This document shows positions 17,492 to 27,000 of a stretch of DNA of 64,000 bases, piece by piece. The notes under the pieces were generated by a model. The model made no database searches, had not been told where the DNA came from, and saw nothing but the letters and a program-made list of their open reading frames with translations. A program made the position numbers and the translations under genes. Location: the NCBI GenBank assembly GCA_025454955.1, contig JALONL010000005.1:62001-126000 (forward strand). Direction: 5' to 3'. The stretch is from Bacteroidia bacterium (GTDB taxonomy: Bacteria > Bacteroidota > Bacteroidia > Palsa-965). Position 1 is the first letter of the stretch; every line of letters begins with the position of its first letter.

Positions 17492-18022
17492 CTATTCACA
17501 GATTTTACCCGGTTTACCCACACCAGTTTTGTTTCTGCTAAATACTCCCGGTTGCCCGCCATGATCGCCTTCTTCGAAACGTACATCCACAAAATTGAAT
17601 CCATAATGATCGGTCAGGGAATAAATCATCGAGAGCATGTATTCATTGGCTCCGTGTGTGCCCATTTGCTGGGTATATATTTCGGAATGAATCAGTTTAA
17701 CAACAAGAGTATCTTTTTTTTCTCCGATTTTCTGGATGCGAAGCGTGGAAGCACCGTTGAATCTGGCAATTGCTTCCTCGATATTTTTGATCGAATCGGT
17801 TAAACTGCCGCGGTATAAAATAATGTTGCCGCAATTATCTGCATCGCTAAACCAGCCATATCCTGCGGCTTTTTGCGGATGATCCAAACAGGTATTACAA
17901 TTTATTGATTTTGTAACAGGTGGTGGTTGATCCTGCGTATTTTCGGTTGAATCGGGTTTATTGCTGCCCGTGCAGGATGCGAATAAAACAAACAGGATTA
18001 TTTGGTAATAAATCGCTTTCAT
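17492..18022 (-). CDS. Hypothetical lipoprotein between two element copies
   Basis: 176 residues. The lipoprotein signal MKAIYYQIILFVLFASC gives the acylated Cys at residue 17, followed by a linker rich in S, T, N, Q and P. The mature domain has three early cysteines (SINCNTCLDH ... ADNCGNIIL) and a C-terminal GVGKPGKICE. Periplasmic or outer-membrane location is expected. No family recognised. It sits between the duplicated glycosyltransferase tail and the full glycosyltransferase gene and looks inserted into the glycan locus. Confidence 0.75.
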   Translation of the reverse strand: MKAIYYQIILFVLFASCTGSNKPDSTENTQDQPPPVTKSINCNTCLDHPQKAAGYGWFSDADNCGNIILYRGSLTDSIKNIEEAIARFNGASTLRIQKIGEKKDTLVVKLIHSEIYTQQMGTHGANEYMLSMIYSLTDHYGFNFVDVRFEEGDHGGQPGVFSRNKTGVGKPGKICE

Positions 18023-18104
18023 TGCTATAAAACTACGATGAATTATACTTCGCTGGCAACTTGTCGCAAATAGCTGATGGGTGAGTTAGTTTAGTTGCCA
18101 ACGC

Positions 18105-18223
18105 TTCAAAAACAAAAAACTATTTGGGTGCTCAGCTCTCCGGCTCAACTCTCCGATGTCTTAAAGACATCGGAGAGTTAAGCGTGGGAGTATTTGGTAA
18201 TTTGTTTGTTTTTTGTTTTTGAA
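18105..18223. repeat. 119-bp nested inverted-repeat element, copy 2
   Basis: Same structure as copy 1: outer 16-bp arms at 18105-18120 and 18208-18223, inner 33-base palindrome at 18147-18179. Its right arm ends one base before the stop codon of the glycosyltransferase (18225), so on the minus strand the gene runs straight into the element. It may serve as the gene's transcription terminator as well as being a repeat. Confidence 0.85.
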
Positions 18224-18224
18224 G

Positions 18225-19463
18225 CTACTGTGCCTTCGCACTGTGCTTTACAAGCAACTGATACAACCCTTCCGCAATTGTATCTCGATTAAATTTTTCG
18301 CGCACGTAGTGATACGCGTTCTCCGCCAATTCCTGTCTCAGGGCGGGATTGTGATACAATTTCAACACGGCATCAGCAAGTTCCTCCTCATTTTCGGGAG
18401 TGAAAAACACACCGGCTTTGCCCTGGTCGATAAACAATTCTTTGGCTTCGCCTTCCACACCAAGCACAATGGGCTTTTTCATGGCGAGATTTTCGAAAAT
18501 TTTCGAGGGAATGGCACCCTTGAATAAATCGAGGCGGCGAAGCGGAATAACTGCGGCATCGGCGGCGGCTACAATGGCGGGCATTTCGGCTTTGGGGACG
18601 GTGTCGATGAAAACGACATTGTTTAACTGTAATTCGGCTTTCATGGCCAGCAACTCGTCTTTCACGGGGCCGCTGCCGAGGAGCAGGAAGTGTATGCCTT
18701 TATGTTCGCGCAGGCGGTGTGCGGCTTTGAGAATGACTTCGAGCCCCTGCGCGTGGCCGATGATGCCGGCATAGAGCAGCAGAAAATCATCTGCGGCGAA
18801 ATTATTTTTTTCGCGCCAGCCCTGCGGCTGTGCATCGTGGCGGTAGTAATTGAGATCGACGCCGTTGGGCAGCCAGTAAACCGTTTTGTGCGGAAAGCGG
18901 CGTTGGATGTCGGCCACAATGCCCTGGGTTTGTCCGGTAATGAGGGTTGAGCGTTTGTACAAACCTTCTTCGAGTTTGCGTGCTGCGCCGAGGAAAAATT
19001 TGTTGGTCACGAGTCCGAGTTTCTCGGCACTTTCGGGCCAGAGGTCAGACACGTTGAAAATGAGTTTAGCTTTTTTGCTGCGGCACAGCATCCAGGCCGA
19101 AATGCCGAGAAACAGCGGCGGACTTTCGCAGAGAATGTAATCGTAATGCTTTTCGAGTTTGCTTTTTCCACAACGCCAGCTGCTCCACACAAACGAGAAA
19201 TAATTACGCAGGCGTTTGGCAATGCCCTTTTCTTTCGTGACGTAAATGGACGAGCGATGCACTTTAAGTCCGTCCATTTCTTCGTAGTGATACGATTTGC
19301 CTTTGTAAGCCGCATGAATTTCCATTTGCGGATAATTGGGCATGGCTGTAAGCACGGTTACTTCAATGCCGCGCTGCTGCAAACGCACGGCGAGTTCGTA
19401 GAGGCGGTTTTGCGGGGCACCTACTTCGGGCGGAAAATACTGGGTGAGCAGCAGGAGTTTCAT
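18225..19463 (-). CDS. GT4-family glycosyltransferase
   Basis: 412 residues from ATG 19463 (MKLLLLTQYFPPEVGAPQNR). The frame is open far upstream, but that part overlaps the preceding gene and is arginine-rich out-of-frame sequence. GT-B fold: N-terminal PPEVGAPQNRLYELA, middle NVSDLWPESAEKLG, a C-terminal LLYAGIIGHAQGLEVILKAA and the donor-binding IPSKIFENLAMKKPIV. It is related to colanic-acid/WcaI-like fucosyl or N-acetylamino-sugar transferases. It adds a sugar to a lipid-linked glycan on the cytoplasmic face. It overlaps the stop of the upstream glycosyltransferase by 4 bases (ATGA). Its last 35 codons are duplicated at 17275-17382. Confidence 0.92.
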   Translation of the reverse strand: MKLLLLTQYFPPEVGAPQNRLYELAVRLQQRGIEVTVLTAMPNYPQMEIHAAYKGKSYHYEEMDGLKVHRSSIYVTKEKGIAKRLRNYFSFVWSSWRCGKSKLEKHYDYILCESPPLFLGISAWMLCRSKKAKLIFNVSDLWPESAEKLGLVTNKFFLGAARKLEEGLYKRSTLITGQTQGIVADIQRRFPHKTVYWLPNGVDLNYYRHDAQPQGWREKNNFAADDFLLLYAGIIGHAQGLEVILKAAHRLREHKGIHFLLLGSGPVKDELLAMKAELQLNNVVFIDTVPKAEMPAIVAAADAAVIPLRRLDLFKGAIPSKIFENLAMKKPIVLGVEGEAKELFIDQGKAGVFFTPENEEELADAVLKLYHNPALRQELAENAYHYVREKFNRDTIAEGLYQLLVKHSAKAQ

Positions 19464-20575
19464 AGTGCGGCTTGGGGAGCGAGGCGTTTGTAAATGGCGA
19501 GCATTTGCTGCAGGTTGTTTTGCCAGGTGTAGCTGCGCAGCACGGTTTGGCGGCCCTGGTTGCCAAGCTGGCGGCGGAGTCCGGCGTTGGTGGCCAATTG
19601 GCGGAGACGTTCTACAAGTTCGTTGTGGCCCTGAAGCGGTACGCGGTAGCCTTCGCGTCCCTGCTCCACGAGTTCGGCCAGGCCGCCGGTGTCGGTAACA
19701 ATTACGGGCACTTCGCAGGCCATGGCTTCGAGTACCGATACGCCGAAGCTTTCGTACTCGGAAATATTTACGAAAATGTCGAGCTGATTGTGCCACTGCG
19801 GCACATCGGCAAACTGCACTCGGCCTGCGAATTTTGTAAGGTGTGCAATGCCCAGCGTGTGTGCCTGCTGTTCGAGCGCGTCGCGTTGTGTACCATCGCC
19901 CACGAGCAGAAGCCGCAGCGGAAGTCCGGGATTGGCCTTGTGCAATGCGGCAAAGGCATTGAGCAGCGAATCGTGACGATATACTTTTTCGAGTGCTTTT
20001 ACGGCACCGATTACGATGCAATCATCGCCAAAAATGCGCGTAACCGGCTGGCGGCAAAATGCAACAGTGTCGATACCGAAGGGTGTAATTTCCACGTCGC
20101 GCGGCACTACTTCTTTTATGTAGCGGCTAATGGTGGGACTGGTGGCCAGCACCACATCGGCCGCACGCAGGTTGCCGCGCAGCAGGAAGCGGTTGAGGAA
20201 ATTGCGTTGCGGGAAATTCATCACATCGCTTCCCCAGGCCGAAAGCACGAAGGGATGAAACCCGCAGAGACGGCCCAACAGTCCGTAGCTGGTGGCGTAG
20301 TGCGCATGCACAATATGCGGACGAAACTGCCCAAGCACACGGCGCAACGGGAAAAGCATTTTGAGATAGACCCACTTGCCGGCTGCTGAACCGGTAAAAG
20401 TTTCGTCGCCCAGCCCGTGTGCATCGAAAATGGTGATGCCTTTGTGAGCTCCGGCCCAACCGGCGGTGCTTTTGCGCAGGGAGAAAATGCCCACTGCAAT
20501 GCCCTGTGCGGCAAGCGCGGTGGCCCATTTGCGGGTGTGGGCAGAGTCGGCATCGGCAAGGAGCAGCAGGCGCAT
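19460..20575 (-). CDS. GT4-family glycosyltransferase
   Basis: 371 residues from ATG 20575 (MRLLLLADADSAHTRKWATALA), chosen because a TACTTTTG box lies nine bases upstream and the longer frame has low-complexity codons. GT-B signs: HIVHAHYATSYGLLG, SAWGSDVMNFP, ITPFGIDTVAF, IGAVKALEKVYRHDSL, and ISEYESFGVSVLEAMACEVPVIVT, the E-x7-E donor-site motif. A cytoplasmic glycan-assembly enzyme, probably acting with the next gene, to which it is coupled by an ATGA overlap. Sugar specificity unknown. Confidence 0.93.
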   Translation of the reverse strand: MRLLLLADADSAHTRKWATALAAQGIAVGIFSLRKSTAGWAGAHKGITIFDAHGLGDETFTGSAAGKWVYLKMLFPLRRVLGQFRPHIVHAHYATSYGLLGRLCGFHPFVLSAWGSDVMNFPQRNFLNRFLLRGNLRAADVVLATSPTISRYIKEVVPRDVEITPFGIDTVAFCRQPVTRIFGDDCIVIGAVKALEKVYRHDSLLNAFAALHKANPGLPLRLLLVGDGTQRDALEQQAHTLGIAHLTKFAGRVQFADVPQWHNQLDIFVNISEYESFGVSVLEAMACEVPVIVTDTGGLAELVEQGREGYRVPLQGHNELVERLRQLATNAGLRRQLGNQGRQTVLRSYTWQNNLQQMLAIYKRLAPQAAL

Positions 20576-20584
20576 GGTGTGGGG

Positions 20585-20592
20585 CAAAAGTA
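20585..20592 (-). promoter_or_regulatory. -7 promoter box of the glycosyltransferase pair
   Basis: Minus-strand TACTTTTG, exact TAnnTTTG, nine bases before ATG 20575. Confidence 0.55.
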
Positions 20593-20630
20593 GGGAGTTT
20601 TGGCCACACGCTGCGCAAGGGATGGAGGCG

Positions 20631-20665
20631 GCAGCTTTCCTTCGGCTCCGCTCAGGATAAGCTGC
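20631..20665. repeat. Hairpin with 12-nt loop TCGGCTCCGCTC
   Basis: Arms GCAGCTTTCCT (20631-20641) and AGGATAAGCTGC (20654-20665) pair with a one-base bulge around loop TCGGCTCCGCTC (20642-20653). The same 12-base loop is held by a different stem at 31378-31401. It lies in the gap between divergent genes, where no other feature is seen. Confidence 0.6.
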
Positions 20666-20823
20666 GGCAGCAAATCTATAGCCGTGAGCACGGTGTGTGG
20701 CGGTTTGGGTACTTTGCTTTTTGTGCAGAAGGCCGCCACACATGCGTCCTGAAAATTTTAAACTGGATGAGATTAATTTTAGCGGTTAAATTACGTTTCA
20801 ACACATGAAAAACAGGTAGGCAG

Positions 20824-21672
20824 ATGACATTGAATTTGAAATTTGCCTTTATATTTAATACTGTGAAAACCCTAAAACAACCCTTACTCCTGCTGCTTGC
20901 TTTTTGTCTTGCACAATCGCTCATTGCCAATCAGACCGAAGCAATAAAATCAATTCTGAGATCCCATAATGTAACCAAACTGCAGTCGAGCCTGGATAGC
21001 CTCCAAAAAACAGGAAATGTATCAGATGTATGGTGGGTGTTTGAAAGAGAAATAGTGCCGCAATATGAAGAAAGTATTTGCACGTTTTATTGCTATCAAA
21101 ACCAGTCAAACGATCAAAAGGCCGAAATAATTTTTGAATATAAGATCAATTTAATAAGATGTGGAGACAGTATAATCCGACACCTTTATATTGCGAAAGT
21201 AAACGTTAGAGATACAGTGGATTATCACCTTCGTTTCGATACCCTCGACAGCTACAAAGACACGACAGGGTTTCACAAACTTGACCAATCGTTCAAAACA
21301 ATATTCAAAACTGCAATCAATGAAAAAGATCTGTTCGATAATGAATTAATTTATGGATATAGATGTGGATTGGCAGGTAGTGCCCCCTATGGATATATGA
21401 AAATGAGCAGTTATGTAGAAGCAAATGATAAAGCAGCACTTGTCAAATGGCTGCAATCGGCAAGTTCGCAGAAACAAGTATATGCAGTGCAGGGAATATA
21501 TTTATTATGTAAAAAAGGAGAAAAAATTACACCTGATGAATGGAAGATGATCGGGTATGTGAAAAGTAAAAAAGGAGCTATCAGAACCTGTTCAGGATGT
21601 TTGCATTCGTGGGATGAAATTTCTGAAGTAACTAAAGAATTTAAATTCAAAGAAAAGTACATTTTAAATTAG
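20824..21672 (+). CDS. Hypothetical exported protein
   Basis: 282 residues if read from ATG 20824. A GTG at 20863 would give a neater signal peptide, VKTLKQPLLLLLAFCLAQSLIAN. The mature part has no recognised domain. Near the C-terminus a helical stretch (ANDKAALVKWLQSASSQKQVYAVQGIYLL) recalls HEAT-like or ankyrin-edge helices, followed by a CSGC pair. It is probably periplasmic. The next gene starts 27 bases after the stop, so the two may be cotranscribed. Function unknown. Confidence 0.65.
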   Translation: MTLNLKFAFIFNTVKTLKQPLLLLLAFCLAQSLIANQTEAIKSILRSHNVTKLQSSLDSLQKTGNVSDVWWVFEREIVPQYEESICTFYCYQNQSNDQKAEIIFEYKINLIRCGDSIIRHLYIAKVNVRDTVDYHLRFDTLDSYKDTTGFHKLDQSFKTIFKTAINEKDLFDNELIYGYRCGLAGSAPYGYMKMSSYVEANDKAALVKWLQSASSQKQVYAVQGIYLLCKKGEKITPDEWKMIGYVKSKKGAIRTCSGCLHSWDEISEVTKEFKFKEKYILN

Positions 21673-21699
21673 TCTAACCCGTAATAATACTGTTTTGCA

Positions 21700-22293
21700 A
21701 TGAATAAACCCAGATCAACTGATTTTATCAAAGCATATCCGGTTTTGCTGGTTTTTTTTGTGGTGTTTCTGTTTTCCTTATTTTTAATTTCATGTAACAA
21801 TAAACCTAAAAGCTACTACCTGAGCGATATATATTTAGATACAGATTTACAACAATCTGAAATAACAGACACACCTGATGTAAAAGTATATTTAATGATA
21901 CCTGATTCTGATTTCAAAGCAGGCGATGATATTCCAATTACAGTGAGTCTTACAAGTACTTCGGATTCAGTTCAAAAAATTCTTTTTGAAAAACCTGATT
22001 TTGACGCTTATGGACTTTGGCGCACATCGCTGAATATTGAAGACGTGAAAACCGGAAATTCGGTAATGAAATACAACAGCAAGGGAATTTTAAGCTCAAA
22101 GTGTTATATGCCCGATGAACTTAAAAAGTTTTATCAGGAATTTTTGCCCGGCAAATCTGTTTCACGCACTTGCAAAATATCTGATCTGGCCATAATAAAT
22201 AGCAGCGATAACAGGCTGATGCCGGGAACATATAAAATATCTGTGAGTTATTACGACAAAAAATCGAATGAGATTATTATTGAAGTAATATAG
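21700..22293 (+). CDS. Hypothetical lipoprotein with Ig-like fold
   Basis: 197 residues. An unusually long signal (YPVLLVFFVVFLFSLFLISC) puts the lipid-modified cysteine at about residue 32. The mature part has alternating beta strands (VKVYLMIPDSDFKAGDDIPITVSLTS, and a closing LMPGTYKISVSYY), the layout of small Ig-like domains. It would sit in a membrane facing the periplasm or exterior. It follows the previous gene closely and ends at a good hairpin terminator. No specific function is visible. Confidence 0.7.
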   Translation: MNKPRSTDFIKAYPVLLVFFVVFLFSLFLISCNNKPKSYYLSDIYLDTDLQQSEITDTPDVKVYLMIPDSDFKAGDDIPITVSLTSTSDSVQKILFEKPDFDAYGLWRTSLNIEDVKTGNSVMKYNSKGILSSKCYMPDELKKFYQEFLPGKSVSRTCKISDLAIINSSDNRLMPGTYKISVSYYDKKSNEIIIEVI

Positions 22294-22307
22294 AAATACG
22301 ACATCCT

Positions 22308-22328
22308 AAGCAGATCATTTATCTGCTT
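22308..22328 (+). terminator. Hairpin terminator after 21700-22293
   Basis: AAGCAGAT / ATCTGCTT, 8-bp perfect stem with a 5-base loop, 15 bases after the stop codon. Only a weak T-run follows. Confidence 0.5.
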
Positions 22329-22357
22329 CACTGTAATCTCTCAAGCTGGCTTAATCC

Positions 22358-22717
22358 CTATTTACACGTATAACTCTCCACCTGCAAAATACTTCGTTGT
22401 CCGTCGGGACAGGGACTTGTGGGGTTGGCTGCTGCTGTTTTTGTTACATACATGCCTTTTACCTCAATTGTTGAGCACGTTACCTCTTCTTCGGTTTTAA
22501 ACATTACAGCCACACGTTCGCCATTGCTTTGTGTAACGTAACCGCCGTTTGAAGCATAGCAACTGAGCGGATCCATTACTCCCCGAACACTTTTAAAAGT
22601 ACCGGTGATGGTGATTGTTTGAGATTCTGCTGCCGGAGGTGTGGCTGATCTGTTGGATGAGCAGAACTGGAATGTGGCTGTAAAAAGCGAGAGGAGAAGG
22701 ATAAGCGAAAAACGCAT
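22358..22717 (-). CDS. Small hypothetical exported protein, possible lipoprotein
   Basis: 119 residues: a hydrophobic N-terminus (MRFSLILLLSLFTATFQFCSSN), then a Ser/Ala/Pro linker and a compact domain (ITITGTFKSVRGVMDPLSCYASNGGYV ... ILQVESYTCK) with several cysteines that could form disulfides. The cysteine at residue 19 could be acylated, but the residues before it do not fit a classic lipobox. No family recognised. Confidence 0.6.
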   Translation of the reverse strand: MRFSLILLLSLFTATFQFCSSNRSATPPAAESQTITITGTFKSVRGVMDPLSCYASNGGYVTQSNGERVAVMFKTEEEVTCSTIEVKGMYVTKTAAANPTSPCPDGQRSILQVESYTCK

Positions 22718-22830
22718 GTGGGAGTGTGTTTAGATTGATAGGTAAATATACATCAAACCTAAACGTGAATTTCGATGAAATAATGCAGCAATGAACCAGT
22801 AAAAGTGATTATTTGATAAGTTATATTCCC

Positions 22831-23589
22831 CTACTTCACCTCAAACAACTTAATGGTATAATCAAGCAACCGCTTATCGCCATACGCGCCATGCCCGGGC
22901 ACCACCACCTTTACATCGGGATAAGCCGCCTTCACTTTCTGCACCGTTCCCGACCAGGTATCGAGATTGGCATCGCCGGTAAAGCCGCGGCTGGCTTTTA
23001 GGGCTTTAATTAAACAGCCGCCAAACATTACATTTTCGCCGGCAAAGTAGCCCACCACATTATCTTTTGTATGTCCTTCGCCAAAGAAGCGGGCGGTAAC
23101 GGTTTCTATGCCCACACTGAGCCGGAGCGAATCGGTGAAGCTGTGTTGGGGAACGGGCAAATTGTTTGCCGTGGCCAGTGCAATGGTGCCCGCGTTGGCG
23201 TAGGAAGGAATGCCCGCGGCGTGAAATGCGTTTAACCCGCCCAGGCAATCATCGTGAAAGTGTGTGGGAATAACCGCATTCACTTTACACTTCAGCGTTT
23301 CTTTGATCCATTTAATGAGTTCGCCGGCGCTTTTGTCGTTGGTGGGTGTATCAAACACCATAGTTTCGCTGCCGCTGCGCACCACGAGCCCGTTGCAGGG
23401 TACATTGCCGAAATCGTTGGTTTGCTTGTAGGAAACGTGCAGAAAGGTATTTGCCGTGATTTGTGTAATAATTAAATCAGGCGATTTGTACACCTGTTTG
23501 GCATTGAACTTACGTTGTTTTGAAACGGCACAACTAAGCGTGATTGCAAGCACCAGAAGTGCAATAACGGGCTTGGTAATTCGGTTCAT
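22831..23589 (-). CDS. bla: Subclass B1 metallo-beta-lactamase
   Basis: 252 residues from ATG 23589 (MNRITKPVIALLVLAITLSC); the frame is open a further 31 codons upstream without a better signal. All six zinc ligands of a B1 enzyme are present: THFHDDCLGG (two His and Asp of the HxHxD motif), EGHTKDNVV (third His), FGGCLIK (Cys) and VPGHGAYG (last His). LVVRSGSETMVFDTP precedes them, as in this family. B1 enzymes hydrolyse the beta-lactam ring, usually including carbapenems, in the periplasm. The Cys after the hydrophobic segment suggests a membrane-anchored form. No mobile element adjoins it, so it looks like a resident chromosomal gene. Confidence 0.9.
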   Translation of the reverse strand: MNRITKPVIALLVLAITLSCAVSKQRKFNAKQVYKSPDLIITQITANTFLHVSYKQTNDFGNVPCNGLVVRSGSETMVFDTPTNDKSAGELIKWIKETLKCKVNAVIPTHFHDDCLGGLNAFHAAGIPSYANAGTIALATANNLPVPQHSFTDSLRLSVGIETVTARFFGEGHTKDNVVGYFAGENVMFGGCLIKALKASRGFTGDANLDTWSGTVQKVKAAYPDVKVVVPGHGAYGDKRLLDYTIKLFEVK

Positions 23590-23818
23590 TCGGGCAATAA
23601 TTTTTGAAACGGTAACTGGCAAATATTTGATCTCCGGCAAAGTTGCAAAATTCCATTTTTGAGTACCCGGTGCTTTTTTCACTAATGTTCCAAATTTAGT
23701 TTAGGATATTACTTTCCCGTTCCGACACCACAAATCGCATTCGGGAACAATTAATCATGGAAAAATCTTTAAATAATCGTAATCGGAGGTAAAAAATATT
23801 CAAAACAGAAATTTGTAA

Positions 23819-23991
23819 AACTCCCGCTCTCTTTTCCCGCTCTCGCTCTCCTTTCTCGCTCTCACTCTCAATTCCCGCTCTGAATTCTCACTCTGAAAAT
23901 GTCCTTGGGCGCGAGGCCTCGCGCCCCTACGGGATTTCATCGCTCTCAAAATTCTTCGCTCTCGCTCTCTACTCTCACTCTAAAACCCTAC
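23819..23991. repeat. Degenerate polypyrimidine repeat (GCTCTC/CGCTCT units)
   Basis: The plus strand from about 23819 to 23899 and from about 23941 to 23991 is built of imperfect repeats of CGCTCTC and CACTCTC with TTCCC spacers. The strand is strongly C/T-biased. It is interrupted by a GC-rich palindrome at 23907-23926. This is most of the roughly 507-bp gap between the lactamase and macroglobulin genes; the rest shows a short TACCTTAG promoter-like box near 24064. Confidence 0.65.
23907..23926. repeat. Perfect 20-bp GC palindrome
   Basis: GGGCGCGAGG joined directly to CCTCGCGCCC, a perfect palindrome with no spacer, inside the polypyrimidine tract. There is no T-run and no gene ends nearby, so a terminator role is unlikely. 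Confidence 0.7.
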
Positions 23992-24096
23992 ACTTATCCG
24001 CCCCCACCCCACACCTGAAAAAATTCCCCCCTCCCCATTGCCCCGCCCACGCCTTTTCCTCTACCTTAGCTTCCAGATCAAGCTACACCTCTGACT

Positions 24097-27000
24097 ATGT
24101 CAAAACGTTTGCTGCTTACCCTTGCCGCTGTGGTTACACTAGCCATGCTGGCCATTCCGTTCCTCTCGCAGAAAAGTAACTCGGCGGTTACTTTTACACG
24201 CCTCGACCCGGCCTACGCGGCTTACGTGTCGGCCTACACTTCGGGCGTGATTTCTAATGAGTCGTACATACGTGTGACGCTGGCCGAAGAATACAAAGGC
24301 GCCATAAGCCTCGACAAGCCCGAAACGGAAAAGTACTTCAGCTTCTCGCCCGAAATTGACGGACAGCTTTTCTGGCTCGACAACCGCACCCTCGAATTCC
24401 GCCCGGCCGGAAGACTGCCTTCCGACAAAGCCTATGAGGCCGAATTCTTCCTCAGCAAACTCGTGCCCGATGTGCCGTCGAACCTCAAGGTAATGCCCTT
24501 CGGATTCCGCACCATGCGCCAGGGCATAGACGTAGTGGTTGACGGTATGCGCACCACCGACCGCCAGAGCCTGCGCCTGCAGCAACTCCGCGGCAGCCTG
24601 AACACCACAGACGGAGCCGACCATAAAGCCGTAGAGCAAACGCTGACCGTTTCACAAAACGGACAACCGCTGAAAATTACCTGGGTACACGAAGGCAACA
24701 ACGTGGTACATGGCTTTACGGTGGACAATATCAAACGCAGCGAAAAAGAAAGCAAAATTCTGCTCGAATGGAACGGCAGCGCCATAGGTGCCGATACCAA
24801 AGACCGCAAGGAAATTACCATTCCCGCCCTGGGCGATTTTAAAGTAATGAACGCCCGCGCCGAACAAGGCCAGGAACAATGCATCGTCATTCAGTTCTCA
24901 GATCCCATTGCCGAACGGCAAAACCTCGACGGACTCATTACCATTGCCGATGCCACAGGGCTGCGCTTTTCCATTGAAGACAACGACGTAAAAGTATATC
25001 CACTCGAACGCCTCACCGGCTCGCACGCCGTAACCGTGCAAACAGGCGTGAAAAACGTAATTGGCAAAGAACTCCCGCACTCATTTACACAAACCATTGA
25101 GTTTGAAATGATGAAGCCCGAAGTAAGGCTGAGCGGAAAAGGCGTGATTTTGCCCAACAGTCCGCGCGGACTTACCCTGCCGTTTCAGGCGGTAGGACTG
25201 AAAGCGGTGGATGTGAAAGTGATTCGCATTTACGAGAAAAACATTCCGCAGTTTTTGCAGGTAAACAGCCTCGAAGGAAGCGACGAACTGTATCGTGTGG
25301 GCAAGGTGGTGACGAAGAAAAAAATCGACCTCCAGATCCGCAATAAAAACGACTACAACAACTGGACAAACTACGCCATAGACCTTGGCGAAATGATAAA
25401 AGCCGAGCCGGGAGCCATTTACCGCGTAAGCATTGGCTTTAAACGCTCGTATGCCGTAGTGTCGTGCGATTCGGTATCGAATGCCGCCATCGCCGAGCAG
25501 GAAGCCGAACAGGAACGCAACCGCCAGGAAAACAGCGAAGACGAAAGCGAATACAGCTACTACGGCAGCGATTACTACGACAGCTATTACTACTACGACG
25601 ACTACGGCGAGCGCGACGATCCCTGCTCGGGAAGCTACTACTACGGCCGCACCGTGAGCCGCAATGTGCTTGCCTCCGACCTTGGCCTGCTCGCCAAACG
25701 CGGCAACGACGGCAGTATGCTGGTGGCCGTAAACAACCTGCGCAGCACCGACCCCGTGGGCGGAGCCGAACTCGAACTCTATGATTTCCAGCACCAGCTT
25801 ATCACCCGCACCACGTCTGACAATCTGGGCATGGCCTCCATGCAGTTGAAGAAAAAACCTTTCCTGCTGGTGGCCCGCAGCGGAAACCAGCGCGGCTACC
25901 TGAAAATAGACGATGGCTCTTCACTCTCGCTGGGTGCGTTTGATGTGTCGGGTGCCACGGTGCAGAAAGGACTGAAAGGCATGATTTACGGCGAACGCGG
26001 CGTGTGGAGGCCGGGCGATACGCTTTTCCTCGGCTTCATTCTCGAAGACAAGGAAAACAAACTTCCCGCCGGTCACCCGGTTACGTTTGAACTCAACAAC
26101 CCGCGCGGACAACTTGTAAGCCGCGTGGTGCGCGCCACTTCGGTAAACGGTTTCTACAATTTCACCACTCCCACCGATGCCGATGCGCCCACCGGAAACT
26201 GGACTGCCCGCGTAAAAGTTGGCGGAGCCACTTTCACCAAAACCGTGAAGGTGGAAACCATTATGCCCAACCGTTTGAAAATAAACATGGGCTTTGCCAA
26301 CGCCGTAACACTGCTTCACGAAAACAAGGAGCCGGTAAAAATGGATGTGAAATGGCTGCACGGCGCCATTGCCAAAAACCTGCGCACCAATGTGGAAGTG
26401 AGTTTCTATCAAACCGCCACCGAGTTTAAAGGGTTTGATAATTATGCGTTCGACGATCCGGCCTCAAGTTTTTATTCCGAAAACAAAACGGTATTTGAAG
26501 GCAGGTTGGACGAAAACGGTCATGCCGAATTTTCGCCCGAACTGGCTGCGGCCAATGCACCCGGCATGCTGCGCGCCAGCTTTAACACCCGCGTGTTTGA
26601 ACAGGGCGGCGCATTCAGCGTGGATCGTTTTTCGATTAATTACTCGCCGTTCTCGCATTACGTAGGCGTGCTCATGCCCAAAGGCGGAGGCTGGGGCGGT
26701 ATGCTCGAAACCAACCGCGAATACTCAGTACCGCTGGTTACGGTAAGCGAAAACGGTAAACCCGAAGCCCGCACACGCCTCACCGTGAAAGTGTATAAAA
26801 TGGACTGGCGCTGGTGGTGGAGCTCGGGCGACGACTACGTGGCCAATTATGTAAACAGCAGCTACTACAGCCCCTACTACGAAACAACCACCAGCACCGA
26901 TGCAAAAGGCCGCGGAGCTTTTAAAGTGAAAATTGGCAAAGAAGACTGGGGCCGATACCTGATACGCATTACCGACGAAGAAAGCGGACACTCGACCGGC

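Noticed and set aside
17155..18223. Composite transposon formed by the two 119-bp elements
   Set aside because: The copies are direct repeats around one lipoprotein gene, with no transposase and no target-site duplication that I can see. Recombination or duplication explains them equally well.
19464..20021. N-terminal extension of the GT4 glycosyltransferase at 18225-19463
   Set aside because: The open frame upstream of ATG 19463 is arginine-rich and overlaps the well-supported second glycosyltransferase in another frame.
20576..20743. N-terminal extension of the second glycosyltransferase
   Set aside because: It includes the hairpin at 20631-20665 and lies upstream of the promoter box and the conserved MRLLLLADAD start.
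23907..23926. GC palindrome as a terminator
   Set aside because: No T-run follows on either strand and no gene ends within 300 bases.
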